Positions 12,958 to 43,700 of a stretch of DNA of 64,000 nt are shown here, in pieces. The DNA is taken from the NCBI RefSeq assembly GCF_000276665.1, contig NW_004955484.1:9346532-9410531 (forward strand), given 5' to 3'. The notes beneath the pieces are model-generated. The model was given only the letters and a program-made list of their open reading frames with translations, was not told where the DNA came from and did no database searches. The translations under genes and the position numbers were made by a program. This DNA is from Chinchilla lanigera (Eukaryota; Chordata; Mammalia; Rodentia; Chinchillidae). The first letter of the stretch is position 1; each line of letters starts with the position of its first letter.

Positions 12958-13854
12958 GTATCATCTTAGGTTCAAAGTACAAAAAGTACACAACACAGCG
13001 GCTAACCCCAGGAAAGCCACCTGCCATTCACCCACATACACACTGCAGCCAGGTGTCCCAGCCCCCAGAGCAATGGGCCGATGTTGAGGTGGTGGCATGG
13101 GAACCCAGAGACTACTGCATCACATCTTAGTAAACCCAGATCCAAGGGTCAGAAAGTTCTGGACTTGGACCCAAAGCAGCAGATCCCCAGAATCCTAAGA
13201 AGCATCCCTGAACTGAAGTCTGGCCCAGACCCCTGGCCCTGGTCCTAGAAAAGGAAGAACCATTGCCCCAATACCTGGCAGCAGAAAAAAGGGGCTAAAA
13301 CAAGAAATGGAGACACAGATTCCCACTATCCTAAAAATACTTGACTCTGGGTAGCTGACCCAACAGGTTGAGGCCTGCTCCATCTCCCATTGCATTCCTC
13401 TAAGGACCAGCCCCTCACTGAGCTTCTCTGCCAGGGCATCATCCCTGACCTGGTGCTGAAGAAGGGGTAGAGGGCAGGGAAGGCCAGCATCCACTGGGGA
13501 ATGATATTCTTCCTTGGGGGGCAAGAACAACTGTCTGTGGTGACCCCAGGAAGGCCCCTGGGGAAGGGGCATCAGCTATCCAAATCTTGGCCTAGCCCAA
13601 GAACTCTGGACTGGGTCCCCAGCCATTACTGAAATAGAAGGTGAAAAGGGTTAGTTAGAAGCAGGGAAGTTATAAGAAGGGTACCTGTGAGGACCAGCCT
13701 AGGAGACCCCTCTGACCAGCCCCAAGGAGGCCTAGTTGCTATTTCACTCTAGGCCACTGTAGCCCTGTGTCAGGCTGAGTAAGCTACTTTGCCTATTGCC
13801 CAGGGAACAGTTCCCACAGAGACTCTTCCTCCTGCTCCTCCTGAAGGCCCTGGG

Positions 13855-32106
<18,252 letters not shown>

Positions 32107-32759
32107 TCTGCAGTCTGCCTAGCCGTCCTCCGGCACCGCACGGCCGCCAGCCCCGCGTCTCCGCTGCCTCCGCCGCCACCTACCGGCGCCCCCGCGTCAC
32201 AAGCACGTGGGACCCTCTCCCCCCAATCCCCGCTCCGATACCCCTGGGCCAGGTAGGGACTCCAAGACCCTGCCCCGGACTCCGTTAGTCTGGATCCATC
32301 CCTCCATCCCCTCCAGACTAGCCCCAGGGGCGGAAATTCCCCAGCCCAGCCCTTCCCCAATCCTGAAACCTAGTCCTTGGAGTTCGCTTTCCCAAACTGC
32401 CCCTCGCCCAGATTCAGAGAGGTAAGCGGCCACCGCCCTCCGGGGACAGCCGCCGGGGACAGCACGTGGCAGGAGGGGCGGAGGGCCCTGGGGACTGGGC
32501 TCGGCTGGGGCGCGGCTCTTTCGCAGAGAGCACCCGTGCCTGGAGCCGCGGCCGCAGGCTACGCATTGCCCCCATACAGACGGCAGGAGTCAGTGCGCCG
32601 CCCTGCGCGCTGTGGCCCTCCACCTGGGACCCCCTTCAGCCGCACCCCCGCTGCACCAGCAGAACTGCGCACGCGCACTACGCGCTCCCAGAAAGCTGTG
32701 GACAACGTTACCCTCAACATCCTAGAAACTCTGAGCTGGGCTCGGCTCATTCTAGGCTG

Positions 32760-33240
32760 GAAAAAAAGACTTCCTCTTATCTCTCAAACGGAAAGGCTCT
32801 TTTCCCTCAAACTACAGGGTACTACAAGCCTTTTATACAAAGCCGGAGAGAACCTATGGAATTCCCAGTAAACTAAGAGCGACCCACCCAACTTTAGAGC
32901 ATTTCTCTTATCTGACTCCAAACAGAGGAAGATTGTCTGCTCTTTTTTCATTCAAACTAAGGAGCACCCAACCACTTCTCCCAAACTGAGGGGAACATGT
33001 ACTACCTGCCTCCTCAAACTGACTCATCCTATTCTTTTTCGAGAAATAGCTACCGTCCTTCTTCCCACTACTTAAAGGAACTGATTCTGTTCTTCCTTTA
33101 AACAATCGCATCTAGGGCGCCGGGCTAGCTCAGTCGGTAGAGCATGAGACTCTTAAAGACTGGCATCTATTTTCCCCTTTTTGCTCCAAACTGAAAGAGA
33201 CCCCTTCTTACTGTTTTCCCGAAGTGAGGGAAATAATTTC
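32760..33240. repeat. Degenerate array of pyrimidine tract plus CAAACTGAGG-like units
   Basis: Imperfect units of roughly 25-50 bp repeat a theme of a T/C-rich run followed by an AAACTGAGG-like box: CTCTCAAACGGAAAGG, CTCCAAACAGAGGAAG, TTCAAACTAAGGAGC, TCCCAAACTGAGGGG, CTCAAACTGACTC, CTCCAAACTGAAAGAG, TTTCCCGAAGTGAGGG. Units are irregular in length. Broken by the tRNA-like insertion at 33115-33162. Confidence 0.55.
33119..33156 (+). pseudogene. Truncated tRNA-Lys(CTT): 5' half only
   Basis: GGCTAGCTCAGTCGGTAGAG, then CATGAGACTCTTAA, matches the 5' half of mammalian tRNA-Lys-CTT through D arm, anticodon stem 5' strand and full anticodon loop (CTCTTAA). After that the sequence diverges: no TCTCA stem partner, variable loop or T arm. 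One mismatch in the acceptor stem. A 7-bp direct repeat GCATCTA lies at 33108-33114 and 33163-33169. No A-tail. Not a functional tRNA gene. Confidence 0.85.
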
Positions 33241-33379
33241 ATTGATATCTCAAGCTGTAGGACTTAGGGCCTAAACGATGGGAGAACGGACCAGCCACTG
33301 TCTGAAGAAACTTCCGCCCCACCGGTTCTAACATTCTCCAGCGAAGATCAGCCTCACTTACCCCTGACCCTAAGAAAGT

Positions 33380-33684
33380 CTCTCCCCGCTTCCCGCGCCC
33401 TCCGAACGGGGGCGAGCTCGAGTTTTCCCGCCTCCTAGTGAGGAAACTAACGGGATCGCGCCCGGCTCTCTGAGTGGCTGTCGTAAGCCCCGCCCCCGGC
33501 CGTGTACCCCTAGCGCATGTTCTGGGCCTTGTCTTGGCCCCACCCCCTTCCTCGGCCCCGCCTGTCTGGCTCCGCCCCTCCAACAGCGTCCGGTCCAGCC
33601 CGGCCCAAACAGCAGAGTCAGTCGAAGCGAAGCTGCCCCCTGTCAGGAACTCTGAGGCGCGCGGTGTGAGCCGGTGGCCGAGCC
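33380..33684 (+). promoter_or_regulatory. FHOD1 GC-rich promoter with GC boxes
   Basis: CpG-rich segment directly upstream of the FHOD1 start codon. It includes several Sp1-type GC boxes (GCCCCGCCCCC near 33486-33498, GGCCCCGCC near 33553, GGCTCCGCCCC near 33568). No TATA box was seen, which fits a broadly used CpG promoter. Exact start site not resolvable. Confidence 0.65.
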
Positions 33685-36600
33685 ATGGCGGGCGAGGAAG
33701 ACTGCGGGGACGGGGAGCCGGTATCTGTGGTGACCGTAAGGGTGCAGTACTTGGAAGACACCGACCCCTTTGCATGTGCCAACTTCCCGGAGCCACGCCG
33801 GGCCCCCACCTGCACTCTGGACGGAGCGCTGCCTCTGAGCACTCAGATAGCCGCACTGCACCGCCTGTTGGGGGCGCCACTTAAGGTGAGGGTGGTGGAG
33901 AACGGTTGAGGCGATTGGTGGTTCAGATATGCGCCGTGAAAGCCAGTGGAAGGCGCCTCTCTGGGAGAAGTAGGATCGGGTCCTATGGAAAAGTCTTGGG
34001 CTGGAGTTCCAGGGTCCTCGCTGCTCCGCCAGCGGGGGCTGGGGCTCTCAAGTTGAGATCTCAAAGAGAGGACATGGGAGTTGGTGGTCTGCGCCACCCT
34101 TACTGCTCTCTCAAAGTGAGGTCCTCTGAAGAGGTGCCCGGGGTCCGCTCGCTGTCCTCTGCCACGGTGGCTGCCCTAGGCACGGTGACTAGTAGTTCAG
34201 ACCCCTGCAGACCTAGGGGGCGGGGCTGGGGAGGGAGCAGTTTCCAGGTGAGGTGGAGGTGGGACTACAAGGAGAGGCGGACCGGGGGCGGGCCTCTGAA
34301 GGTGGCCTGGGCTGGGGCGGTGTGGAAGCTGGGATGGAACGTGTGGGACCGAATCTCTCCGTTGTAGTTGTGGGCTCCGGCTGGAAGGACTGGCCAAGAA
34401 GGGATTCTGTGGGGAGAGGGGAGTCCCCGGGGAGCGGCCGAGCCTGAGCTATGCGGAGCGCGGGAGGCTGCAGGGGTGGAAAAGCCCTTTGAGTCACCAC
34501 CCCTACCCCTCACCCGCAAACGGCGGCCAGCGCCTGGAGGGGAGGAGGCAGGCCCGGCTAATTTTAAATCGCCGGCCTGCCCTACTTTGTCCGGATCCCA
34601 AGGCCGACTTTGCAGCATGCGGGAGAGGCTCTTTTCCAGATGACCTTCCCTTCGGCTAGCAGCGCTCAGCCCCCCGCAGGCAGCCCTTTCCGGCGTTCTG
34701 TTTCCGGGCCAGGACTCTGGGAGGCGCACTACCACTCCTCAGGATTCCGCGACAGCCAGTCTGCCCGGAGTTGTGGGGAAGAGGAGAGATGTCGGTGGGG
34801 GTGCCTCAGCTGTGCCCTGAGTTGCGCAAACATGCCCCTTAGGCCCGGGGTCTCCCCTGGAATGTGCCCCAGGCGCCAGGCCCCCCGGCCTGCATTCCTC
34901 AGGCAGCCCCGCCTCTGCCTCCGGGTGCAGATGGGAGGGATGGGGGTACTACAGGCTTGGGGAGTAAAGCTTCAAGGCCACAGCTGGAAAGAAACAGCAA
35001 ACGGCCCACCTCTGTTGTTTTGATGCAGCCCTTTCCTGTCTTGCGAGATTGAGGGGACAAACTGAAGTGGACCTAAAAGAAGTGTGTCCAGCCAGAGGCC
35101 ACCTAGCATTCAGACAAGAGAGAAAGGGGTATCCCACTGAGGCTGTTCAGGCTCCTGGAACTGCTGGTTCAGAAATAACGAGGGAGCACGAGAAGGACGA
35201 TAACATTCCTCCTATTTCCCCACTGTAGGACGGGACCTAGTGCCCTTCTTCACATCTGGGGACAGTTCTGAGAGGTCAGCTGAAGGAGGAGGCTGGGAGC
35301 CATCCCTTCTCATTTAGAAACCCATCTCCTACATGTGATTAGCATGCACAAGGCCGTGGGTTGAATTCCCAACACCACAAAAAAGGGCAGAGGGGCATTT
35401 CCCCACCCTACCAGGTGCCTGTCCTCTGCCTCCTAGCTGAGGATATCACTGAGCTTCATAGAGAATGTAAATCACCTGTCCCCAACTCGGGGTGTCCTTG
35501 TCTGTCCCTTTTCAGGATCTCCCACCTGGAGTACCTGACGACTGTCTTTTTCCCCCTTTGAGAAGATATGGGGACTGGATGGGCATGCTAAGGTACAACG
35601 GTGCCTGGAGTCAGGACTCCCTGGAGCTGGCAGCTTTTCCAGGAATGGTCAGATGTACTATGATGTGCTTGTCCCAAATATAAACTGTGACCACAGGCCC
35701 AGAATAGAAGGCTGGAGGAAGAAGGACTGAGAATAGGGCAGAGGAGACATCAGAGAGCTAAGGGAGGGGGGAGCAGAGCCCCTCTTCAGGAAATGTCAAC
35801 AGCTGGTTCCTCCCCTCATCCTGTGAGTGAGTGCCCCAGAGTCCCAGACATGACTGAGGTCTGCCTTCCTAGCCTTCTAGAAGGGAGAGATGGCCCCCAA
35901 ACCCAGGTATCCTTGCCCCAGGTTGTAGGGCAGAATTAAGTGGGAAGTGTTCTCTATTCACTATTTCATCCTGTGTACAGCTGTTTGAGATCCTGTGTAC
36001 AATTGTCCAGGAGAGGATAGCCAAAATACTTCTACCCTCCCACTCTGGGCATTGGCCTCTATCATCCCTGCACCCTTCCTGGGTGTGTATAGAGAGGCTG
36101 GGCCTCTCTCTCTCTGGGGCTCCACCCCCACACCCCATTGGCCTTAGATTTCCCCTGGGGGCTCCCTTTCAAACCATTCAGAGCTGGAAGTTCTGAGAAA
36201 GCCCTTGCTCATTTCCTCTGAGTCTAGGAGGAAGCTCCTGGCCACAGCCTCTGACTCATCTCCTGGCCTCATTGGTTAGAGGGAAGCCTAGCAGTGCCTT
36301 GGGTCAGGCCTAGTGTCCCCAGCTGAGCTCAGAAGTGTTTTTCTTCCATCTGTGCAAAAGTCTGTCCCAGCCCCATGGGCTTGTTCCTGTCCCCAGGGGA
36401 GAATTGACTCTCTGGCATCTTATCTCCAAACCTAAGGACTTGCCCCTAACCCAAAGGAGAATTGGTCTTCTGGCATCTTATCTCCTAAACCAGAGGTACC
36501 CAGTCCCACTTTCTTCTCTGGGAAGGGACTCAAGAGCCTCCTCTGAGACCCAAAGGCGCAGCCACATTTGGAATAACTCTGACTTCTCCCTGGGCTCTGA

Positions 36601-39600
36601 GAAAAGGGACCTGGAGCACTTCTCTGACTTTTCCCACAAAGGCTGAAGGAGTCTCTGCCTAGAAACAAGGATAGCCCTACAAATCTGGTCATTACCAGCA
36701 ACTCTGTTTTCACAGACAGTGATGGCTAAAGATCAGAGTAAGACAGAAGTTGCTGTCCTGGAATGTATCCTGACTGGATTCACCTATCCAGCCTCTGTTT
36801 ATCCTTTTAGAGCATTTGTGACAAAGGGGTGGAAATGTAAACCTGACCTGCTAAGGTAGAAACCAACTGAAAGGGTCCTGAGGGTTCTTAAACAGGGTCT
36901 CTGATGATGACCTGAGCTCTTTAGTCCCTGCTATGGGAGTCTCTTGGAAAGACTGGAAGATTGGAGTATGGGCATGTGTTGCTTTCCCTGAAGCCAGTGT
37001 GTTCCATCTGCTAGTCTTTCTGGGCTAGAGAAGCTAGGTGCAGCCTGGTGAGGGACGCTAGGACCCAGGTCTGTGGTGGTGTTACCCTAGCCTATATGTT
37101 GTGTGTTCATTTGTGTTTCCTCTTGCTGGAACTGGGAGGACCAGTTTGGGGTATTTGCAGAGTCCAGGAAGCTGAAGGGGCAGTCTCCAGCCCTCACTCT
37201 ACCTCTCCTTCAGGGTTCCCTGGAGCACTTCCAAGGCTCATCTACCCAAGATCTGGGTCAGGTAGCTGTGCTGCCTGGAGCAATTTATTAAATTTCTGAG
37301 TATTGACTTCCGTACCTGTAAAAAGATTAGCAGGAGAATCAAGAAATAGGCAGCCTGGTATCCAGCACAGAGAAGGCATAACAAATGTGGATTTCCTCCC
37401 CAAGGCCCATCCATGTCATCTCATCCAGGAAGTCACAGTCTAGCTGGAGACCCATGATAATAGGGAAGGGAGATTTTCAGAGTACAGGGTCCTGTGTTTA
37501 TAGAGAAGGAGTTGAAAGAGGCAGTGGACCAATTATTTCCTAAAACAGAGTCCTTCAGCATGTAATGCTGCCCTCAGCTCCACCTTCCTTGCTCCCTGCC
37601 CCTGAGGGTTCATTCCCACCTGATTAAACTGTTACAAAAAACATTAAAGAGTAAACTCTATGGTTCTGTAACCTTGACCCTGCTTATAAAACCATATATA
37701 AAGTAATCCTAGCACTCTGGGAAGCTGAGGCAGGAGGATCACAAGTTTGAGCCCAGCCAGAGCAACTCTGCAGCTTACCAAAACCTGGTCTCTAAACAGT
37801 AAGAAGGGGCTGGGGATATAACTCAATGTAAAGGTCCTGGGTTTAATCCCCAGCGTCACAACAACAGAAATACATGTATCGGGGAACCTGGGGTGTAGCC
37901 CAGTGATAGCATATGCAAGGCCTGTTCCATCCCCAGCATCACAAAAAGAAAAAAAAATTAATAAATTATCTGTAACCACTGGGTTTAGCCTGCCAGAACA
38001 GCCTGAGCCTGGAAAGTAAAGTGGACGGGAGGCTGAAGTGTGGGGCCAAGCCTGGGAAGAATGGGGAGGGACTCTGTCCCAAGATAGAGACCGGAGATGT
38101 GAAGAAGACAAGAGCCAGAATGTGAGCACATACTGTGTGCTGACCCTAAGCACTGTCAGCAAGGACCAGGATTTGGTATTGCTCAGGCCTGGCCCAGTCC
38201 CAGGGTGTGAGAAACAAGGCCCAGAGGTTTGGCTTTCAGAATGATGACCCCAGAAAGGGACCAAGTGTGTGAGGGATAAGTACCGTCCTGCTGGCAGGAA
38301 GTCTTCTCTCTTTATTGCCTGCCTGACTCTAGCCCACTACCCACTACCTCCACCCAGGATGGACAGCTGGGAGTTGGGGAACACACAGTCCTGGAGGTAC
38401 TGGGCTGGGGGTTAGCCTGGGACCTCCTTCTCAGAAATGGAGCCCTGGCAGGCTCAGACAGGTAAAGTATCTGAGGAGGTCAAATCTACCACCATGAAGG
38501 AAAAAGATTAAACCTGGTTACCTGAGGAAGCTAAGGGAGGTGGGCATCTAGTGCTCAGGCCCCTGCCCCAAGTGATGCTTTGGAGGGAGAGGGCCACTCT
38601 CTGCTCTTTTGGAAATGGAACAAGCAAGTGTGCATGCAGGATAGGACAGCATGGTGGGCCTAACCTCTCTGGGGATGTGCTATTTAGCCATACCTGGCCA
38701 TGTACCTGAGTGTGTGAGTGATTATCAGGTGTCATGTCATCAGCCTCCGGTGTTTACAGTGTGTACAGCAGTCTGCACCTCCCCTGTCTTACCTCTCATG
38801 GAAGTTGTGATTTGACATTTATTTGTGAGCTTTTTCTGAGTCAAACCTGTTACCTGCACTGGGCTGGAAGGAAGAGAAGTTTGAAACAGGGGTTCCTGCT
38901 GTGTCCTCTGCACCTAAAACTAGCCTGATTCATGAGTGTTTGAATGAATGAGTTGTAGATGTGTGTGATCTGGGGGATCTCTGAAAGAGGCTATGGCTGT
39001 GGGATGGGTGTATTCTACCCAAAGTGCTGGAAGAGGGAGCTGGACCAGGATGGGAGTGCGGTATTTAAGCTGCTGAGTTACTGTGTAGGAAGAAGGATCA
39101 GGCGGTATGTAAAGTCCTCAGCTGACCCAGCCATGAGAAAGATGCCTTGGTGCCCCCTCTCAGACCTGTCCCCAACAGGCCATGGATAAGATGACTCTGC
39201 TCCCAGGGAGAAAAAAGAAGCCAGGCCCACCCAAGGCACCCAAGGGAGGGCAAGCAGCCAGGCAGGAAGTGGGACAGAGAACAAGCTGAAGTGTTTGTCC
39301 TATGTCCCAAGAAAGCGGGGGATGTCACCCAGCAGTGGCCCCACAGGCTAAACTGCCAGGAAGGAGCCAAGTCAGGCTAAACAGGCCAGAGCAGGGGTGC
39401 TAAACAGAGGCAGAAGCTGGGCTCCTAGTCCCCCCAGGCGACCAAAAGCAGCTAGAAGCCTTTAGGTGGAGTCCAGAGAAGGGCAGGGCTGACCAAGTAG
39501 CAGGATAAATGTTGAGGTTGAGTTATCCATTGAGATGGCAATCAGAAGACCCTCTGTTCTCCAGAGATGGGCCTTCCCTGCATCCTGGCACTACAAGGGC

Positions 39601-40670
39601 CAGAGTTACTCAAGTGGAGGGGACTTCACATAGTCCTGCATGCCAGCACTGTGGTATGAGGATGATATCTGGGAGAGTTCTGCTGCCCTTACACTCTGCA
39701 ATCACCTCACTCAGGCAGCTCTACAGGCACTTCTCAGGGGCCAAGTGCTATGCCTTGTGGTGGTGGAGAACAGTCCGGCTTGGGGGAGGGAAAAGTAGGA
39801 AATAGATACATGGATGGAGCACAATGTCCCTTCCTGTTACAGACATGGGTTTCAATGTTTCATGCTACACTGAGTCAGATGCTAAAATTGGAAGTCCAGC
39901 TATACCTATAGCCTCCATGGGGAAAGGGCAAAGTCCCTGGTCTAGAGGGACTGGAGAGTCTGGATCAGCACATTCCTCACCATGCTACTTGCAGAGACAA
40001 ACATACTCTCAGCTCTCCCAGTTGGGTTTGCACCTCATTGCAGACTTCACACTTTCTCTATGGCTTTAGGCTTTGTGGCTGTACCTTATCACCCCACAGG
40101 GCTGCGACCTTCCTCAAAAGCAAGAACTTCCTCCCATTTCCTCTCCATGCTTTTTCTTATTTGCATTCATTAGCCCATTAGTGAGTGCTGTTATGTACTA
40201 TGTATTGTGCTAGGCTCTACAGATATAGCAGGGAGCCAAATAGGCAGGTTGCCTGAACCTGGACAGCACAATTAATGAGTAAGGGAACTAGTGTTGAAGA
40301 TATGATAATGCTATGCAAAAGGCCTCAGAGGGAACTCACAACTAGTGGGTCATAAAGCATTGGTCAGGAAGATTTGCTAAAATTCATCTAACCTGAAACC
40401 TAAAGAATAGGTAGGTATTAACCAGGAGAAGAGATGCCATGTAAAATGGGCAAGAAAGACTGGCACCTGAAACAAGTGGGCTCTCCACATGGTAGGCACT
40501 TTAGAGATAGTTGCTTAAAAAAAAAAAAGAAAGGCCGGGCATAGTGGCACATGCCTATAATCCCAGCACTTTGAAGGCTGAGGCAGGAGGACCGTTGCAA
40601 GTTTGAGAGCAGCCTGGGCTACAAAGTGAGTTCAATGCCAACCTGAACTGTATAGTGAGATCCTGTCTTG

Positions 40671-40737
<67 letters not shown>

Positions 40738-43700
40738 AAGAGAGAAAATGAATTGCTGAAAGGAGGCATAGCTAGCTACAGTGCAGAGCCTTGTATGCCT
40801 CTCTGATGCGTCCCAAGCAGGAGGTCAGAGGTCACAAGGTCTCCATACATACCCCCAGTTTTATAAGCCAGCTTTGAGCTACTATAAGGAAATACCTGTG
40901 GCACTTAATTTTTTAAAAGATTAAAAAATGGTATATACCTGTAATCCCAGCACTCAGAAGGCTGAGGCAGGAGGATTGTGAAGTCAAGGCCAGCATAGGC
41001 TACATAATAAGTTTGAAGCCAGCCTGAACTATACAGCAAGACTTTGTCTTGGAAAAAAAAAAAAAAAGTTAAATTTATTTTGGCTTATGGTTCTGCAGGT
41101 TTTAGTCTCCTCTCCATTTTTGTGGTACTAGGGATTGGACCCAGGGCCTTCCCACTGAGCTACATCCCCAGCCCTTCTATTTTTTTTTTTTTTTTTTTTT
41201 GGTTTTTCTCCGGTACCGGGAACCGAACTCACAACCTTGCGCATGCCAGGCAGGCGCTTTTTGCCGCTGAGCTAAATCCCCAGCCCCCCTTCTATATTTT
41301 GAAACAGGGCCTCACTAAGTTGCCCAGGCTGGGCTCAAACTTTTGATCTTCCTGTCTCAGCCTCTTAGAGTGCCCAGATTACGGGAATATGCCACCACAC
41401 CTGGCCAACAGTGGCCCTATTTCTTTGGGCCTCTGGTGAGGATGGCACATCATGGTAGGAGCCTGTGGTACAACAAGTTGCTTACATCTCATGATCCAGG
41501 AAGCAAAGAGAAAAACTGGATTGGCTGGGGTCCCATAATCCCCTTTGAGGATACCTGAGGCCTTCTACAAGGCCCCATTGCACAAAGGTTCCACCACTTC
41601 ACATGGACCTTTGGGGACATTCAACATCCAAACTATAGCACCAGTCCTTAGAGCTGTTCCCCTTGCCGCCAGCTGGAGGACTGTGCCCTGCAAGTGTCTC
41701 CCTCTGGATACTACCTGGATCTGGAGTTGTCCTTGGAAGAGCAGCGGGAGATGCTGGAGAGCTTCTATGAAGAGATCAGGTCAGAGCCAGGGAGGCAAGG
41801 GAGCCCTTCCCCCTCCTCTGCAGGGAGCTGGCATGGATGGAACCCCCTAACCTTGTCCCCACTAGGGGCCAGCTCAGGTATCAGCAGCTGAGACACTCCA
41901 TCTGTATCCTGGCCCATGGGTCACCTCCTACAGCCCCAGGGAACTATGCCAGGGGAATCCCCAAGCCTGGCCAGTGTTACCTGCTATCCAGGGTTGGAGG
42001 GGGGCTCTGCCACATACCTGAGATACCTGTGTTTGCACACACCCAACTGTCTTTCTACCCTTGAGCCTTGGAGTGGTAGTGGGGAAGGAAGCAGCTGGGC
42101 ACGGTTGGCAGATAGAGATGTTTGATTGCCTTGACTTTGGGGGAGAGGACCTGGGGAATGGGCTGGGAATGGTTGATGAGGCTTCTTAATTCCAGCAAAG
42201 GGCGAAAGCCCACAGTGATCCTGCGGACCCAGCTCTCCGTGAGGGTCAACACTATCTTGGGTGAGTATGTAAGGGATCTGTGTCCAGCAGTGCTTCCCTA
42301 TCCTCTCCACATAGCCCAGCTGGCCCAGGTTCTTTCTGACTTGTGTTGGACTGGATGGAGTAGAATGGCAACAGGATGTACTCGCCTACCCTGCTGGGCT
42401 AGGAATGACACCACAGCTACACTGCAGTGGTGGTCGTAGCAGAGAGTGCCTGGACAGGGAATGGAGTACAAGAGAGTTGGGGAATTCTAAAAATTTCTGT
42501 AGTGGTAGATTATGGTTGTGTTCTAGTAAAGGAAGACTGCGTCTGTGTTCCTCTGAGGGTTTCATGCCTACCTACCCTTGCAGAAAAGTTGTATGGCTCC
42601 AGTGGCCCTGAACTCCGCCGCTCTCTCTTCTCACTGAAGCAGATCTTCCAGGTAAGGTCTAGAAGTGGGATGAGGGTGGATGTCCAGCCTGAGCATCCCT
42701 AAACTTACCCTGGTGCCTCTAGGAAGACAAGGACTTGGTGCCTGAATTCGTGCACTCAGAGGGGCTGAATTGCCTGATCCGTGTGGGTGCTGCTGCTGAT
42801 CACAACTACCAGAGCTACATTCTTCGAGGTCAGCCCCACTCCTCCTCCATGAGCTCTATCCCCGTAACCCACCTTAACCTCTTCCCATTTCTGTGTCCCC
42901 AGCCCTGGGCCAGCTGATGCTCTTTGTGGACGGGATGCTGGGGGTGGTGGCCCACAGTGAGACAGTGCAGTGGCTATATACACTGTGTGCCAGCCTGGTA
43001 AGTGGCCACACATCCTTTTCCCATTGCTTCTCCCCGGGCCTCAGTTCTCTCTACTTCACAGTGGGCTAGAATGGAGCAAGTCTGAAGCCCCCCTAAACCT
43101 AGAAGATTTGGAGCCAATATATTTCTGCCTAGACGTTTCTCTGGGTCCAGCCCCAAGAGTCCTTCCCAAGTCCCACTCACATATGACCTTTTCCCCCAGT
43201 CCCGCTTGGTGGTGAAGACAGCTCTGAAGCTGCTGCTAGTTTTTGTAGAATATTCTGAGAGCAACGCACCGCTTTTCATCCAGGCAGTGAACTCTGTGGC
43301 CAGCACCACAGGTCAGAACCTTTCTCTCCCTCCCCTGCCACTCAGAGCCCTCTTACCTACCCCATTGTGATTGCTCCTCTTTCTGTGTGGCAGGTGCTCT
43401 CCCCTGGGCCAATCTGATATCCATCCTAGAGGAGAAGAACGGTGCTGATGCAGAGCTATTGGTGTACACTGTCACTCTCATCAACAAGGTATGGGTGGGG
43501 GCTGGGTGTCAACTGAATGGCTGGGGCTCCTGACCTGTGGTCGCCACCAGTCTCAGCCCTGGCTTCCTGTTCTCACACTGCAGACGCTGGCGGCACTCCC
43601 GGACCAGGACTCCTTTTATGACGTGACAGATGCACTGGAGCAGCAGGGCATGGAAGCGCTGGTCCAGCGCCACCTGGGCACCGCTGGCACCGACGTCGAC

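Larger units (their letters stand above)
33886..41672 (+). other. FHOD1 intron 1 (7.8 kb)
   Basis: CpG-rich at its 5' end (to about 34.7 kb), then a repeated theme at 36.2-36.7 kb, a B1/ID pair at 37.69-37.95 kb, long anonymous stretches, and a dense SINE block at 40.53-41.41 kb. No additional coding exon was recognised. Confidence 0.7.

Noticed and set aside
33119..33156. Functional tRNA-Lys gene
   Set aside because: The 3' half is absent, so no anticodon stem pairing, T arm or acceptor stem can form.
33239..33880. 213-aa open frame antisense to FHOD1 exon 1
   Set aside because: CpG-rich DNA lacks stops by composition; it mirrors the FHOD1 exon and promoter and matches no known protein.
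37644..38264. 206-aa minus-strand open frame
   Set aside because: Runs across B1/ID SINEs; no recognisable protein.
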